From positions 1-10,752 of the forward strand of contig JAGWYI010000090.1 in NCBI GenBank assembly GCA_018969455.1: a DNA stretch of 10,752 bases, given 5' to 3'. The DNA is from Bacteroidota bacterium (GTDB lineage: Bacteria; Bacteroidota; Bacteroidia; Chitinophagales; Saprospiraceae). The notes beneath the pieces are model-generated. The model saw only the letters and a program-made list of their open reading frames with translations. It ran no database searches and was not told the DNA's origin. This document shows, one piece after another, positions 4,894 to 10,752 of this stretch; the stretch's first letter is position 1; every line of letters begins with the position of its first letter. The position numbers were made by a program, and so were the translations under genes.

Positions 4894-5923
4894 AATTTGC
4901 CTTTTTAATTAGCTGTTCGTAAACGGTACGTGTAACTGCACTCAGAACACCAGGCAGTGTATTACGTGCTGCGCCTTGGCTCATGACAGTTATCAAAAAA
5001 GGTCTGTTTTTGAGATAAATAATACCGGTTTCGTGCAATTCAAAGGTTTGGCCATCGTCCCATTCGCCAAATTTGTGTGCCAGTTTGATTCCGGAAGGCA
5101 AGCCGGCCAAAAAACCCTCCTTAAATTTGGATTGCGCGAGCATATGAAGCGCCAGCTCGGAATGTTCGGTATTGAGGTAGGAACTGTTGAGCAATACCCG
5201 CATGAAAGTAGAAATTTCTTTTGCTGTCACATGAATCCGGTTGTCTTCTGCCGAAGGAATGGGTATTCCGATTCCCAAATCGACAAAGGTTTGCTCCATA
5301 ACACCATCTGGCAAATGCTTCTTCAACAACCAAAGCGCCTCGTTGTCGGAGTATGCAATCAGTTGTTGAAGCAGTTGTTTTACAGTATACGTTCGGCCTT
5401 TTTCCAGAGAGGTACCACTAACGTAGTTCTGCACTGGGATTTCTTCACCTTTAACACCTTCAAACAGAAAACTTTTATTTAAAATTTCCGGGTTTTGATC
5501 GGCCAAGTGAAGCCAGGCAAAAAGCATGGGAATTTTAAACATCGATCCCGGATGAAAGGTTTCCTGATCTCCGATGGAAATCCATTGGGCATGATCAAAG
5601 TCTCGAACATATACGGCTGCACGTTCAATCAGCCCATTCTTTTTGGATATTGTAAGGGTGTTTTCAATTTCCTGCTTCAGCGTCGATAAATCGGCAGATT
5701 CACACGCGCTTTCCACATAAAGCAATGGCCGGATATATTCAAAACCTCGCAGCCTGATAGAGGTTACATCACATGCTTCGGAAGCTTTGGCCAGTTCAAC
5801 GGTCTTTTTTGTCGAATTTGGGTTAAATGATTTTGGAATTAAGAGGGCTGTCAGAATTGCCCCGGAAAGGAACATAACGAATGCGCCGTATGCGGGTATC
5901 GGTTTCAGAAGAAGATGAAACAT
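4892..5923 (-). CDS. Membrane-anchored class A beta-lactamase-fold serine hydrolase
   Basis: Serine hydrolase of the Beta-lactamase2 / class A fold, predicted to be tethered to the inner membrane by one N-terminal segment (YGAFVMFLSGAILTALLIP) with the catalytic domain in the periplasm. Counting from the ATG at 5923 (343 aa), visible motifs are HPGSMFKIPM (nucleophile Ser127, Lys130 of SxxK), AYSDNEAL (SDN, 192-194) and HKFGEWDD (Lys284, KFG in place of KTG/KSG). The omega-loop ExxLN of true class A enzymes is not visible: the stretch between the SDN motif and the helix ITAKEISTF-like segment is short (LGIGIPIPSAEDNRIHVTAKEIS). Efficient penicillin hydrolysis is therefore doubtful, and a peptidase, esterase or beta-lactam-binding role is possible. 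The frame is open 12 codons further to a TTG at 5959. ATG is preferred because it directly precedes the membrane segment. Confidence 0.85.
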   Translation of the reverse strand: MFHLLLKPIPAYGAFVMFLSGAILTALLIPKSFNPNSTKKTVELAKASEACDVTSIRLRGFEYIRPLLYVESACESADLSTLKQEIENTLTISKKNGLIERAAVYVRDFDHAQWISIGDQETFHPGSMFKIPMLFAWLHLADQNPEILNKSFLFEGVKGEEIPVQNYVSGTSLEKGRTYTVKQLLQQLIAYSDNEALWLLKKHLPDGVMEQTFVDLGIGIPIPSAEDNRIHVTAKEISTFMRVLLNSSYLNTEHSELALHMLAQSKFKEGFLAGLPSGIKLAHKFGEWDDGQTFELHETGIIYLKNRPFLITVMSQGAARNTLPGVLSAVTRTVYEQLIKKAN

Positions 5924-6008
5924 TTGAATCTGCCAATTTTTAATGATTTTATCAGACAAATGATCGTCAGATAAACGAATTTTGATCCAAACAAATGATT
6001 TTGGGGCT

Positions 6009-6037
6009 CATTAAATAAATAATGAATGTATTTAATG
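6009..6037. promoter_or_regulatory. AT-rich 9-bp inverted repeat in a divergent promoter region
   Basis: CATTAAATA (6009-6017) and TATTTAATG (6029-6037) are perfect complements with an 11-nt spacer. The dyad lies between the divergent hydrolase (-) and ATPase (+) genes, 86 nt before the hydrolase ATG and 129 nt before the ATPase start. It could be an operator for a dimeric regulator serving either gene. No clear TAnnTTTG box was found for either gene in the gap. Confidence 0.35.
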
Positions 6038-6166
6038 GGATAATTGATAGATTGCATCGCAAAACTATGGAAATCTCATTACACTGCTTGCCCGAATGCT
6101 TGTTTGGACAAAAAAAGCAATATGGAAAATTTTTAAATTTAATTACAAGGCATCCTCAACTTCGTA

Positions 6167-7900
6167 ATGCATCCTACTACTGAACAACTTCAACGCTTGC
6201 AAGCCTCCTTTCGTCAACTCAAAGCGGAAGAAGATGAAGCTTTGCATCAAGACAACCAGCGCAATTTTGTACATACCCGCGTGTATCGGCAAGTAAAACA
6301 TGAAGGCCGATGCTTATTAATTGGCCGGAAGGGCGCCGGAAAGACAGCGCTCCTTCTGGGATACAGATCCCAAAATGCCGATGATTACCTGGCCAAAGCG
6401 GGCATTGACATCATTGCCGATGAGTTTCCCCTCGAACCCTTGTTCCACTTTTTTTACCTGGATGTGTACAAAAAGCTGCAGCAGCATCAAGGGAAAAATA
6501 CATCCCGGGAAACCGATTTGGCCCACTTTCTCGACCCCACCAAGGTAGCGACCTATGCCTGGAAACAAGCGCTGGTGGCATCCTCGGTGTGTATGGCTGC
6601 TGAACAAATTCTCAACTCGGAAATACAGTTCAAATTATCGGAAGACGAAAAGCGCAACTTGCAGGAAGCCCGGGCTTCCGTGATGGGACTTTATGGGGGA
6701 AAAACCAATTTCGCAGGAAACGGCGGACAACTGCTTTCGTCCCTGCTGGTGTATTTCTTTGGCAATTTTAACGAGCTCATCGAAATCGTGATGGATCACA
6801 CCATTGGGACTTTTGCCGGTCTTATTGCCAAAATTTCGGGGCAGCTAAGTACGCTGGCTAAAACCAATACCGCAGAAGCGTTGAGAAAACCGGTGCAACA
6901 AATACGTCAAATTCTCGAAAGGCACCAAAAAAAGGTATTGCTCACGCTCGACCGCTTCGACGACTTCTATGATGAGTTTCAGTATAGGAGCGATGCCAAT
7001 TCCGATCTTTTGTATGAAAAACGCAGTTTTCTGGCAGCCCTGCTTAAAGGGCTGGTGATTGCTGCACGCGACCTGCAGCGTGACCAAACCAATTATGCCT
7101 GGATTCACATGATTTTTACCATTCCCATGGACAAATTTTTGGAACTCCAACTCCGAGAACGCGCCGACCTGGAAAGCAACCACGTTGTACGCCTCGAATG
7201 GACGCCACGCGAATTGTATGAAATGGTAAATCGCCGCATTGGAACAGCCCTGAACCTGCCCGAAAAGGAAATAAAAAATGCCTGGAACCTTCTGTTCCCC
7301 TTCGATGTAACCAACGGGCGCATTCGGGAAGTAAAGGAAGACTCTTTTTTATACATCCTTCGACATACCTTATGGAACCCTCGTGAGATTCAAATGTATC
7401 TAAAAGCCATTTTTTCGGCCCTGGAAGAAGGCCCGGCCGATGAAGAAATGTTTCGCAGGGTGGTGCGCAACGAAACCGAACAAATCATCCGTCGGGAATT
7501 TATTGGCCAATTCATCGGTGAATTTCATGGATTGAAAAAAGTGCTCAATAAACTCAGTAACGTGCAACTGCAAACGGTTATGCTGTACGAAGATTTGTGT
7601 GATAAGCTAGGCGGCCTGGAGTTATTTGAAGATTGTCGGACACCCGATCAAATCATGTTGCGGCTGTTTCACATGGGTGTAGTGGGCGTACGCATGAATG
7701 CGCGAAAAGGCAGCAATCAGGCCGTAATTACCCAAAAAAAGCAAGAAGTGTGCTACCGATACTGTTTCAATTTTTATGAAAACGACCCATTTGCACCAGC
7801 TTGTACCGTATGTTTCCACCCTATGTTTTTCGAGTATTTGAACATTCAACACGAAGAACCCTATGTGATTAATCAGTTAGAATGGGAAATGTTCGATTGA
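6167..7900 (+). CDS. P-loop ATPase, Sll1717-like
   Basis: Large (577 aa) soluble NTPase of the STAND/KAP-like ASCE group. The N-terminal region has GRKGAGKT (Walker A, 53-60) soon after an HTRVYRQVKHEGRCLLI strand. A hydrophobic strand VLLTLDRFDDFYDEF (257-271) is the Walker B. Later IHMIFTIPMDKF (313-323) and RHTLWNPREIQMYL (399-412) occupy the sensor and RPRE-like positions seen in this family. The C-terminal 100 residues look like a winged-helix part and end with CFHPMFFEYLNI, a feature of Sll1717-type ATPases. A Cys-rich stretch, C529-x3-C533-x12-C546-x2-C549, could bind a metal, though this is only pattern. There is no signal peptide or clear membrane anchor, so it is cytosolic. The family's function is not established. 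It converges on a protease gene 28 bp away. The family name comes from recognition of motifs, not from a search. Confidence 0.8.
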   Translation: MHPTTEQLQRLQASFRQLKAEEDEALHQDNQRNFVHTRVYRQVKHEGRCLLIGRKGAGKTALLLGYRSQNADDYLAKAGIDIIADEFPLEPLFHFFYLDVYKKLQQHQGKNTSRETDLAHFLDPTKVATYAWKQALVASSVCMAAEQILNSEIQFKLSEDEKRNLQEARASVMGLYGGKTNFAGNGGQLLSSLLVYFFGNFNELIEIVMDHTIGTFAGLIAKISGQLSTLAKTNTAEALRKPVQQIRQILERHQKKVLLTLDRFDDFYDEFQYRSDANSDLLYEKRSFLAALLKGLVIAARDLQRDQTNYAWIHMIFTIPMDKFLELQLRERADLESNHVVRLEWTPRELYEMVNRRIGTALNLPEKEIKNAWNLLFPFDVTNGRIREVKEDSFLYILRHTLWNPREIQMYLKAIFSALEEGPADEEMFRRVVRNETEQIIRREFIGQFIGEFHGLKKVLNKLSNVQLQTVMLYEDLCDKLGGLELFEDCRTPDQIMLRLFHMGVVGVRMNARKGSNQAVITQKKQEVCYRYCFNFYENDPFAPACTVCFHPMFFEYLNIQHEEPYVINQLEWEMFD

Positions 7901-7928
7901 TACAAGGTTCCTGTTGTTCTTTCAAATT

Positions 7929-9974
7929 TTAAACCATTTGAACATATTTACCCAATACCCATTGATTGGGTCCGATTTGGTGCCACCCTTCTGCATTGGT
8001 GTTTAGAATGGACACAAGGGCGCCTTGATTAAGCACCGCGACTTTTGCAAAATTCGTGGAAGGGCCGCTTCGCACATTCAACGTAGGCGACACAACCCTG
8101 GCCCTGCGGGTGGCGTTTGAAACTGTTGTATCATCTTCATCATGAGACGGATTCAAAACCTGGATGTAATCGGCACTAACATAGGCATCTGAACCGATAC
8201 GCCACCACCCTGGCAGTTTTTCAAGCAAATCTACCAGCGTACCTCCTTGCAACTGGCGAATTTTGGGAAAATTGGTACCTGGCCCCGAGCGAACATTTAA
8301 AAAAGCGTTGTTCACCTTTCCGCGCAATACCTGTGCATGGGGCTCAGCTGAATCGGGCGCATCGGGCGCCGGTTCATCAGGCTCTGGTTGCGCGAGTTGA
8401 GCGGCCATCTGTACCGCTTTTAATGCGTTAAGTCGTCCAAATCCCATGGTTTGGGAATGGCCATTTTCATCGTATTCGGAGGGGTCGCCAATTTTATCCA
8501 CCGTATTTTTTAGGATATATCGCAATTGGCTCAAGGATATATCGGGGTTGGCGCTGATCATTAGAGCACAAACCCCTGCTGTAAGCGGGGTAGCGCTAGA
8601 GGTCCCTCCAAAATTACTGGTGTAGCTTAGTTCAAGGGTTTGGCCATCCTGGCCTAAATAAACCGTTGCTGTTGTAATCCCAACCCCCTGATTTCCATTG
8701 GAAGGAGCACATAAAAACACGTTAGGTCCGTAAAATGCGTAACTCGATGGTTCATCCAGACTGTTAGAAGCCGAAACACATATTACATCGGGATGCGCTG
8801 CAAAATCACTCACGAGACGGGGTTGGTTGTTTGAGGCCGGGTTGGCATTACCGGCTGCAATACAGATGGGTATGCCCTGTCCTCGACGGCCTTGTCGGGC
8901 AACTTTACTGATGGTATTGCGTACCCAGGTAGATAGTGGAACTGGTTTGGGAAAACCGATGCTGCAAGATATTACGTCGGCCCCATTGAGCAGGGCGTGT
9001 TCAAATGCTTTTACAATCGCATCATCGCTGAGCACGTCCAGTTTGATCAAAATAAGGCGGGATTCGGGTGCCGAACCCATCACTCCAGTTTGGTCATGCG
9101 CCCCTGCAGCCACTGCCGCGCAGGAAGTGCCATGGTCAAAAACACCCCAACTTTGGTCTTCCAATTGATACCATGGAGCCACATCGGTACTGCGATTTAC
9201 GGCGTTGAAGGGGTTGCGTAATTTGGAGCCATTGCCGCGAAGTTGTGGATGATCGGCTGCAAATCCAGTATCAATCACTGCAATTTTCAAATTTGGGTTG
9301 CCCAGCGATTGAAGAAAATTCCAGGCTTGTTTCACTTTAGCATCGGCGCCCCGCCGAAAATGCGCCGCGCTATACACAGAGTTGTCTAAATCGATAACAG
9401 GTATTTGCACTCCCCGATTTTCCAAATGCCATTGAGTATCAACAAATGCACCGGAGGGCATTGCAAAAAAATTGGTAATCGGTTTTGTCATGAACTCGGG
9501 CTCCGCCACAGAAATGTGGGCATGTTCCTGAAGAATCATGGCACATTTCACAGGATTGGGGGAATTGGAAGTAACACACACGCGGTAGGCATCGGGCCCG
9601 ATTACTTCGCGAATATTGAGCTGGAGTCCATCAAGCACTGCACGTTCCACCTCATAGGCTGTGTCGGGTTGAAATTCGATGTACAGGTATCCAGTTGGAA
9701 TTAGCGGATTGTTTTCATGTTCGTCAACTGTCCAAACGTGCGTACCCACAGATACATCGGGCTGCTGGCGAAGGCGATCCAGATGCGTATCCATGTCGTC
9801 ATCATCGCTTTGTACCAATTCAAAGTCTCGAACCTTTTCCTGAGTGACAAGATTTGAATCGCGCATTTTTTTACCCGACGTATAACGAAGGGCAGCTTGT
9901 TTGTTGCTTTGAGTGAGTTCTAGCCGACTATCGCCGTATCGGAGAGAGGCTGTTTTTACCTTTTGGGTTGCCAT
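7929..9974 (-). CDS. Subtilisin-family (S8) serine protease with two SH3b domains
   Basis: Serine endopeptidase of 681 aa. The catalytic triad is complete: Asp235 in AVIDTG, His281 in DHGTSCA and Ser459 in GGTSSATP, with oxyanion Asn376 in AAGN. Residues 10-31 (LRYGDSRLELTQSNKQAALRY) resemble the N-terminal module found on some S8 proteases. About 75-165 looks like an inhibitor/propeptide-type alpha-beta domain ending in VAEPEF before the catalytic core (about 178-525). An acidic proline-rich linker (528-547) leads to two bacterial SH3 domains (about 550-607 and 624-680), each with LNVRSGPxTNF, which often bind peptidoglycan or peptides. No signal peptide, transmembrane segment or T9SS C-terminal domain is visible, which is unusual for an SH3b-bearing subtilase. 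It may be cytosolic or exported by another route. A propeptide suggests autoprocessing. It is tail-to-tail with the ATPase gene. Confidence 0.92.
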   Translation of the reverse strand: MATQKVKTASLRYGDSRLELTQSNKQAALRYTSGKKMRDSNLVTQEKVRDFELVQSDDDDMDTHLDRLRQQPDVSVGTHVWTVDEHENNPLIPTGYLYIEFQPDTAYEVERAVLDGLQLNIREVIGPDAYRVCVTSNSPNPVKCAMILQEHAHISVAEPEFMTKPITNFFAMPSGAFVDTQWHLENRGVQIPVIDLDNSVYSAAHFRRGADAKVKQAWNFLQSLGNPNLKIAVIDTGFAADHPQLRGNGSKLRNPFNAVNRSTDVAPWYQLEDQSWGVFDHGTSCAAVAAGAHDQTGVMGSAPESRLILIKLDVLSDDAIVKAFEHALLNGADVISCSIGFPKPVPLSTWVRNTISKVARQGRRGQGIPICIAAGNANPASNNQPRLVSDFAAHPDVICVSASNSLDEPSSYAFYGPNVFLCAPSNGNQGVGITTATVYLGQDGQTLELSYTSNFGGTSSATPLTAGVCALMISANPDISLSQLRYILKNTVDKIGDPSEYDENGHSQTMGFGRLNALKAVQMAAQLAQPEPDEPAPDAPDSAEPHAQVLRGKVNNAFLNVRSGPGTNFPKIRQLQGGTLVDLLEKLPGWWRIGSDAYVSADYIQVLNPSHDEDDTTVSNATRRARVVSPTLNVRSGPSTNFAKVAVLNQGALVSILNTNAEGWHQIGPNQWVLGKYVQMV

Positions 9975-10299
9975 GCAGAGATTCGCTAATTGGATTTGTT
10001 GCTTAGAACCGATTTATCCCCCTCTGCAGGAGAAAAGTCTCTTCTTTGTGGCCATACTTCCTCTTTAGCAGGAGGTTTAAAACCGTTTCTAAAACGCAGC
10101 AAATTTGGGTAAATTATTCGTAAAAGTTGAATTGTTTTGTATAAGTAACGCTTCAAATGACTTTCAGCACATTGGAAGCGGAAGCCGATTACATCTCAAA
10201 TTGGGGCTGATCCTGCTCCATTTTCAGGCAATGATCAAGGTCAGTTCAAAAGATGACAATTTACTATACACATTTTCTTTACAATTTCTAAACATGATC

Positions 10300-10307
10300 T
10301 ACATTTG
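10300..10307 (+). promoter_or_regulatory. -7 box of the feoAB promoter
   Basis: TACATTTG matches TAnnTTTG exactly. At the -33 position, 19 nt upstream, the sequence is TTT (10278-10280) instead of TTG. The box lies 46 nt ahead of the feoA start codon. Confidence 0.5.
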
Positions 10308-10312
10308 CGGTG

Positions 10313-10329
10313 TTTGGATTTTGTCTAAA
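10313..10329. promoter_or_regulatory. Candidate iron-regulator binding dyad upstream of feoA
   Basis: TTTGGAT-N3-GTCTAAA is an imperfect dyad (5 of 7 positions symmetrical to TTTAGAC/GTCTAAA) lying directly after the -7 box, over the likely transcription start. Ferrous-iron uptake operons are commonly repressed by Fur or DtxR-family proteins at such sites. Which regulator would bind here cannot be told from the sequence. Confidence 0.35.
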
Positions 10330-10353
10330 TTGTTTTAGCAAACGCACATTGAG

Positions 10354-10587
10354 ATGCTCCGCAGGTATAAAACTGTTCCAGAATTGAAATCCAGGGAAAG
10401 CGCTGAGGCAATTTCCTTTGTTGATCCCGCACTTGCCTGCAAGCTCACGGCAATGGGGGTACGGCCCGGCGCCGTTATTGAAATGGTGCGAAAAGCCCCT
10501 TTTGGAAAAGCCTATTACGTAAAAGTAGATGGCATCCGAATGGCGTTGCGTGAAGAAGAAGCCGTAAGCATCCTGCTTGAACTATGA
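10354..10587 (+). CDS. feoA: Ferrous iron transport protein A
   Basis: Small cytosolic SH3-like protein (77 aa, the usual FeoA length) that works with the FeoB membrane transporter in Fe2+ uptake. Family features are LACKLTAMGVRPGAVIEMVRKAPFGKAYYVKVDGIRMALREEEAVSILLEL: the LxxMGVRPG turn, the central APFG loop and the conserved hydrophobic end with ALREEEA. The start ATG at 10354 gives the expected N-terminus. The stop codon overlaps the feoB start (ATGATG across 10584-10589), so the two are translationally coupled. Expression is probably iron-responsive through the dyad upstream. Confidence 0.9.
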   Translation: MLRRYKTVPELKSRESAEAISFVDPALACKLTAMGVRPGAVIEMVRKAPFGKAYYVKVDGIRMALREEEAVSILLEL

Positions 10588-10752
10588 TGGAGAAAGACGC
10601 GCATACCTGTCGGATTGCTCTTTTGGGAAATCCGAACAGCGGCAAATCTACCGTTTTTAACCAATTGACTGGCCTACGGCAAAAAACAGGCAATTTTCCT
10701 GGTGTCACAGTGGATGTTAAATCTGGTAAAATTCAGATTCCCGGCCATGGGG
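10584..10752 (+). CDS. feoB: Ferrous iron transport protein B, N-terminal start (3' part outside window)
   Basis: First 56 codons of the GTPase-linked Fe2+ permease of the inner membrane. RIALLGNPNSGKSTVFNQLTG carries the G1 P-loop (GNPNSGKST), and KTGNFPGVTVDVKSGK carries the G2 region (NFPGVTV) typical of FeoB. Two in-frame start codons exist: ATG at 10584, overlapping the feoA stop by 4 nt (ATGA), and ATG at 10587. The first is chosen because of the classical coupling overlap. The G3-G5 motifs and the membrane domain lie beyond the window. Confidence 0.95.
   Translation, partial: MMEKDAHTCRIALLGNPNSGKSTVFNQLTGLRQKTGNFPGVTVDVKSGKIQIPGHG

Larger units (their letters stand above)
9975..10353. 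other. Intergenic region between divergent protease and feoA
   Basis: The 379-bp gap contains no credible gene; a 77-codon plus-strand open frame within it has no family features and covers the feo promoter. Visible elements are a repeated GCAGGAG motif (about 10026 and 10068) with short CCTC/GAGG pairing, the feo promoter box at 10300-10307 and a candidate metalloregulator dyad at 10313-10329. No convincing promoter box for the protease gene was found on the minus strand. Confidence 0.55.

Noticed and set aside
4976..5482. 168-codon open frame on the plus strand inside the beta-lactamase-fold gene
   Set aside because: It is antisense to a gene with clear SxxK and SDN motifs and has no domain-like content of its own.
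2166..5923. A complete bla operon in which the BlaI/BlaR1-like pair controls the beta-lactamase-fold gene
   Set aside because: The hydrolase is on the opposite strand, more than 1 kb away, lacks the AGTT-N4-AACT palindrome upstream, and the sensor has no penicillin-binding domain.
4892..5959. TTG at 5959 as the start of the beta-lactamase-fold gene
   Set aside because: An ATG at 5923 lies directly before the membrane segment, and the extra 12 residues add no feature. The longer form cannot be excluded.
10105..10338. 77-codon plus-strand open frame upstream of feoA
   Set aside because: No start context or domain content; it overlaps the feo promoter box and operator-like dyad.

Overview
The window looks like a chromosomal segment of a Bacteroidota bacterium, perhaps Saprospiria or a related group (genus not determinable by eye). 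The reasons are several promoter -7 boxes of the Bacteroidota type TAnnTTTG, start codons without Shine-Dalgarno sequences, a BlaI/BlaR1-like pair whose M56 sensor ends in a TonB C-terminal domain, and an OmpA-type lipid-free envelope protein with a lectin-like N-terminal part. No tRNA, rRNA, CRISPR array, insertion sequence or phage gene was seen.

Layout. 1-638 (-) is the 5' part of a UDP-glucose 6-dehydrogenase gene that runs out of the window. It diverges across a 348-bp gap from an OmpA-family gene (987-2093, +). Next come a BlaI/MecI-family repressor (2166-2546, +) and, 3 bp later, a BlaR1-like M56 metallopeptidase with a C-terminal TonB domain (2550-3701, +). A strong terminator hairpin follows, and then a small secreted TonB-C-domain protein (3883-4266, +), clearly a paralogue of the sensor's C-terminal domain. 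Its start codon is preceded by three copies of a 14-bp tandem repeat.

4267-4891 has no credible gene but is rich in inverted repeats: a perfect 15-bp hairpin, a promoter closely followed by an intrinsic terminator (a possible tiny RNA), a ~10-nt phased AATC array, and a compact pair of interleaved inverted repeats that can form a pseudoknot. This is the most unusual non-coding stretch in the window. It ends where a membrane-anchored beta-lactamase-fold serine hydrolase (4892-5923, -) converges on it.

6167-7900 (+) encodes a large P-loop ATPase resembling the Sll1717 family. It converges, with only 28 bp between stop codons, on a subtilisin-family protease with two C-terminal SH3b domains and no signal peptide (7929-9974, -). 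This ATPase/protease pair is the part most like an accessory or conflict locus, but the tail-to-tail layout argues against one operon, and a functional link is only inference. The window ends with feoA (10354-10587) and the beginning of feoB (10584 to the edge), a translationally coupled ferrous-iron uptake operon with a TAnnTTTG promoter and a candidate metalloregulator palindrome.

Working together: the BlaI-like repressor probably autoregulates through two AGTT-N4-AACT palindromes overlapping its own promoter, and the M56 protease is the expected membrane sensor that inactivates it. The secreted TonB-domain paralogue and the beta-lactamase-fold protein lie just downstream, but neither has the same palindrome in front of it.
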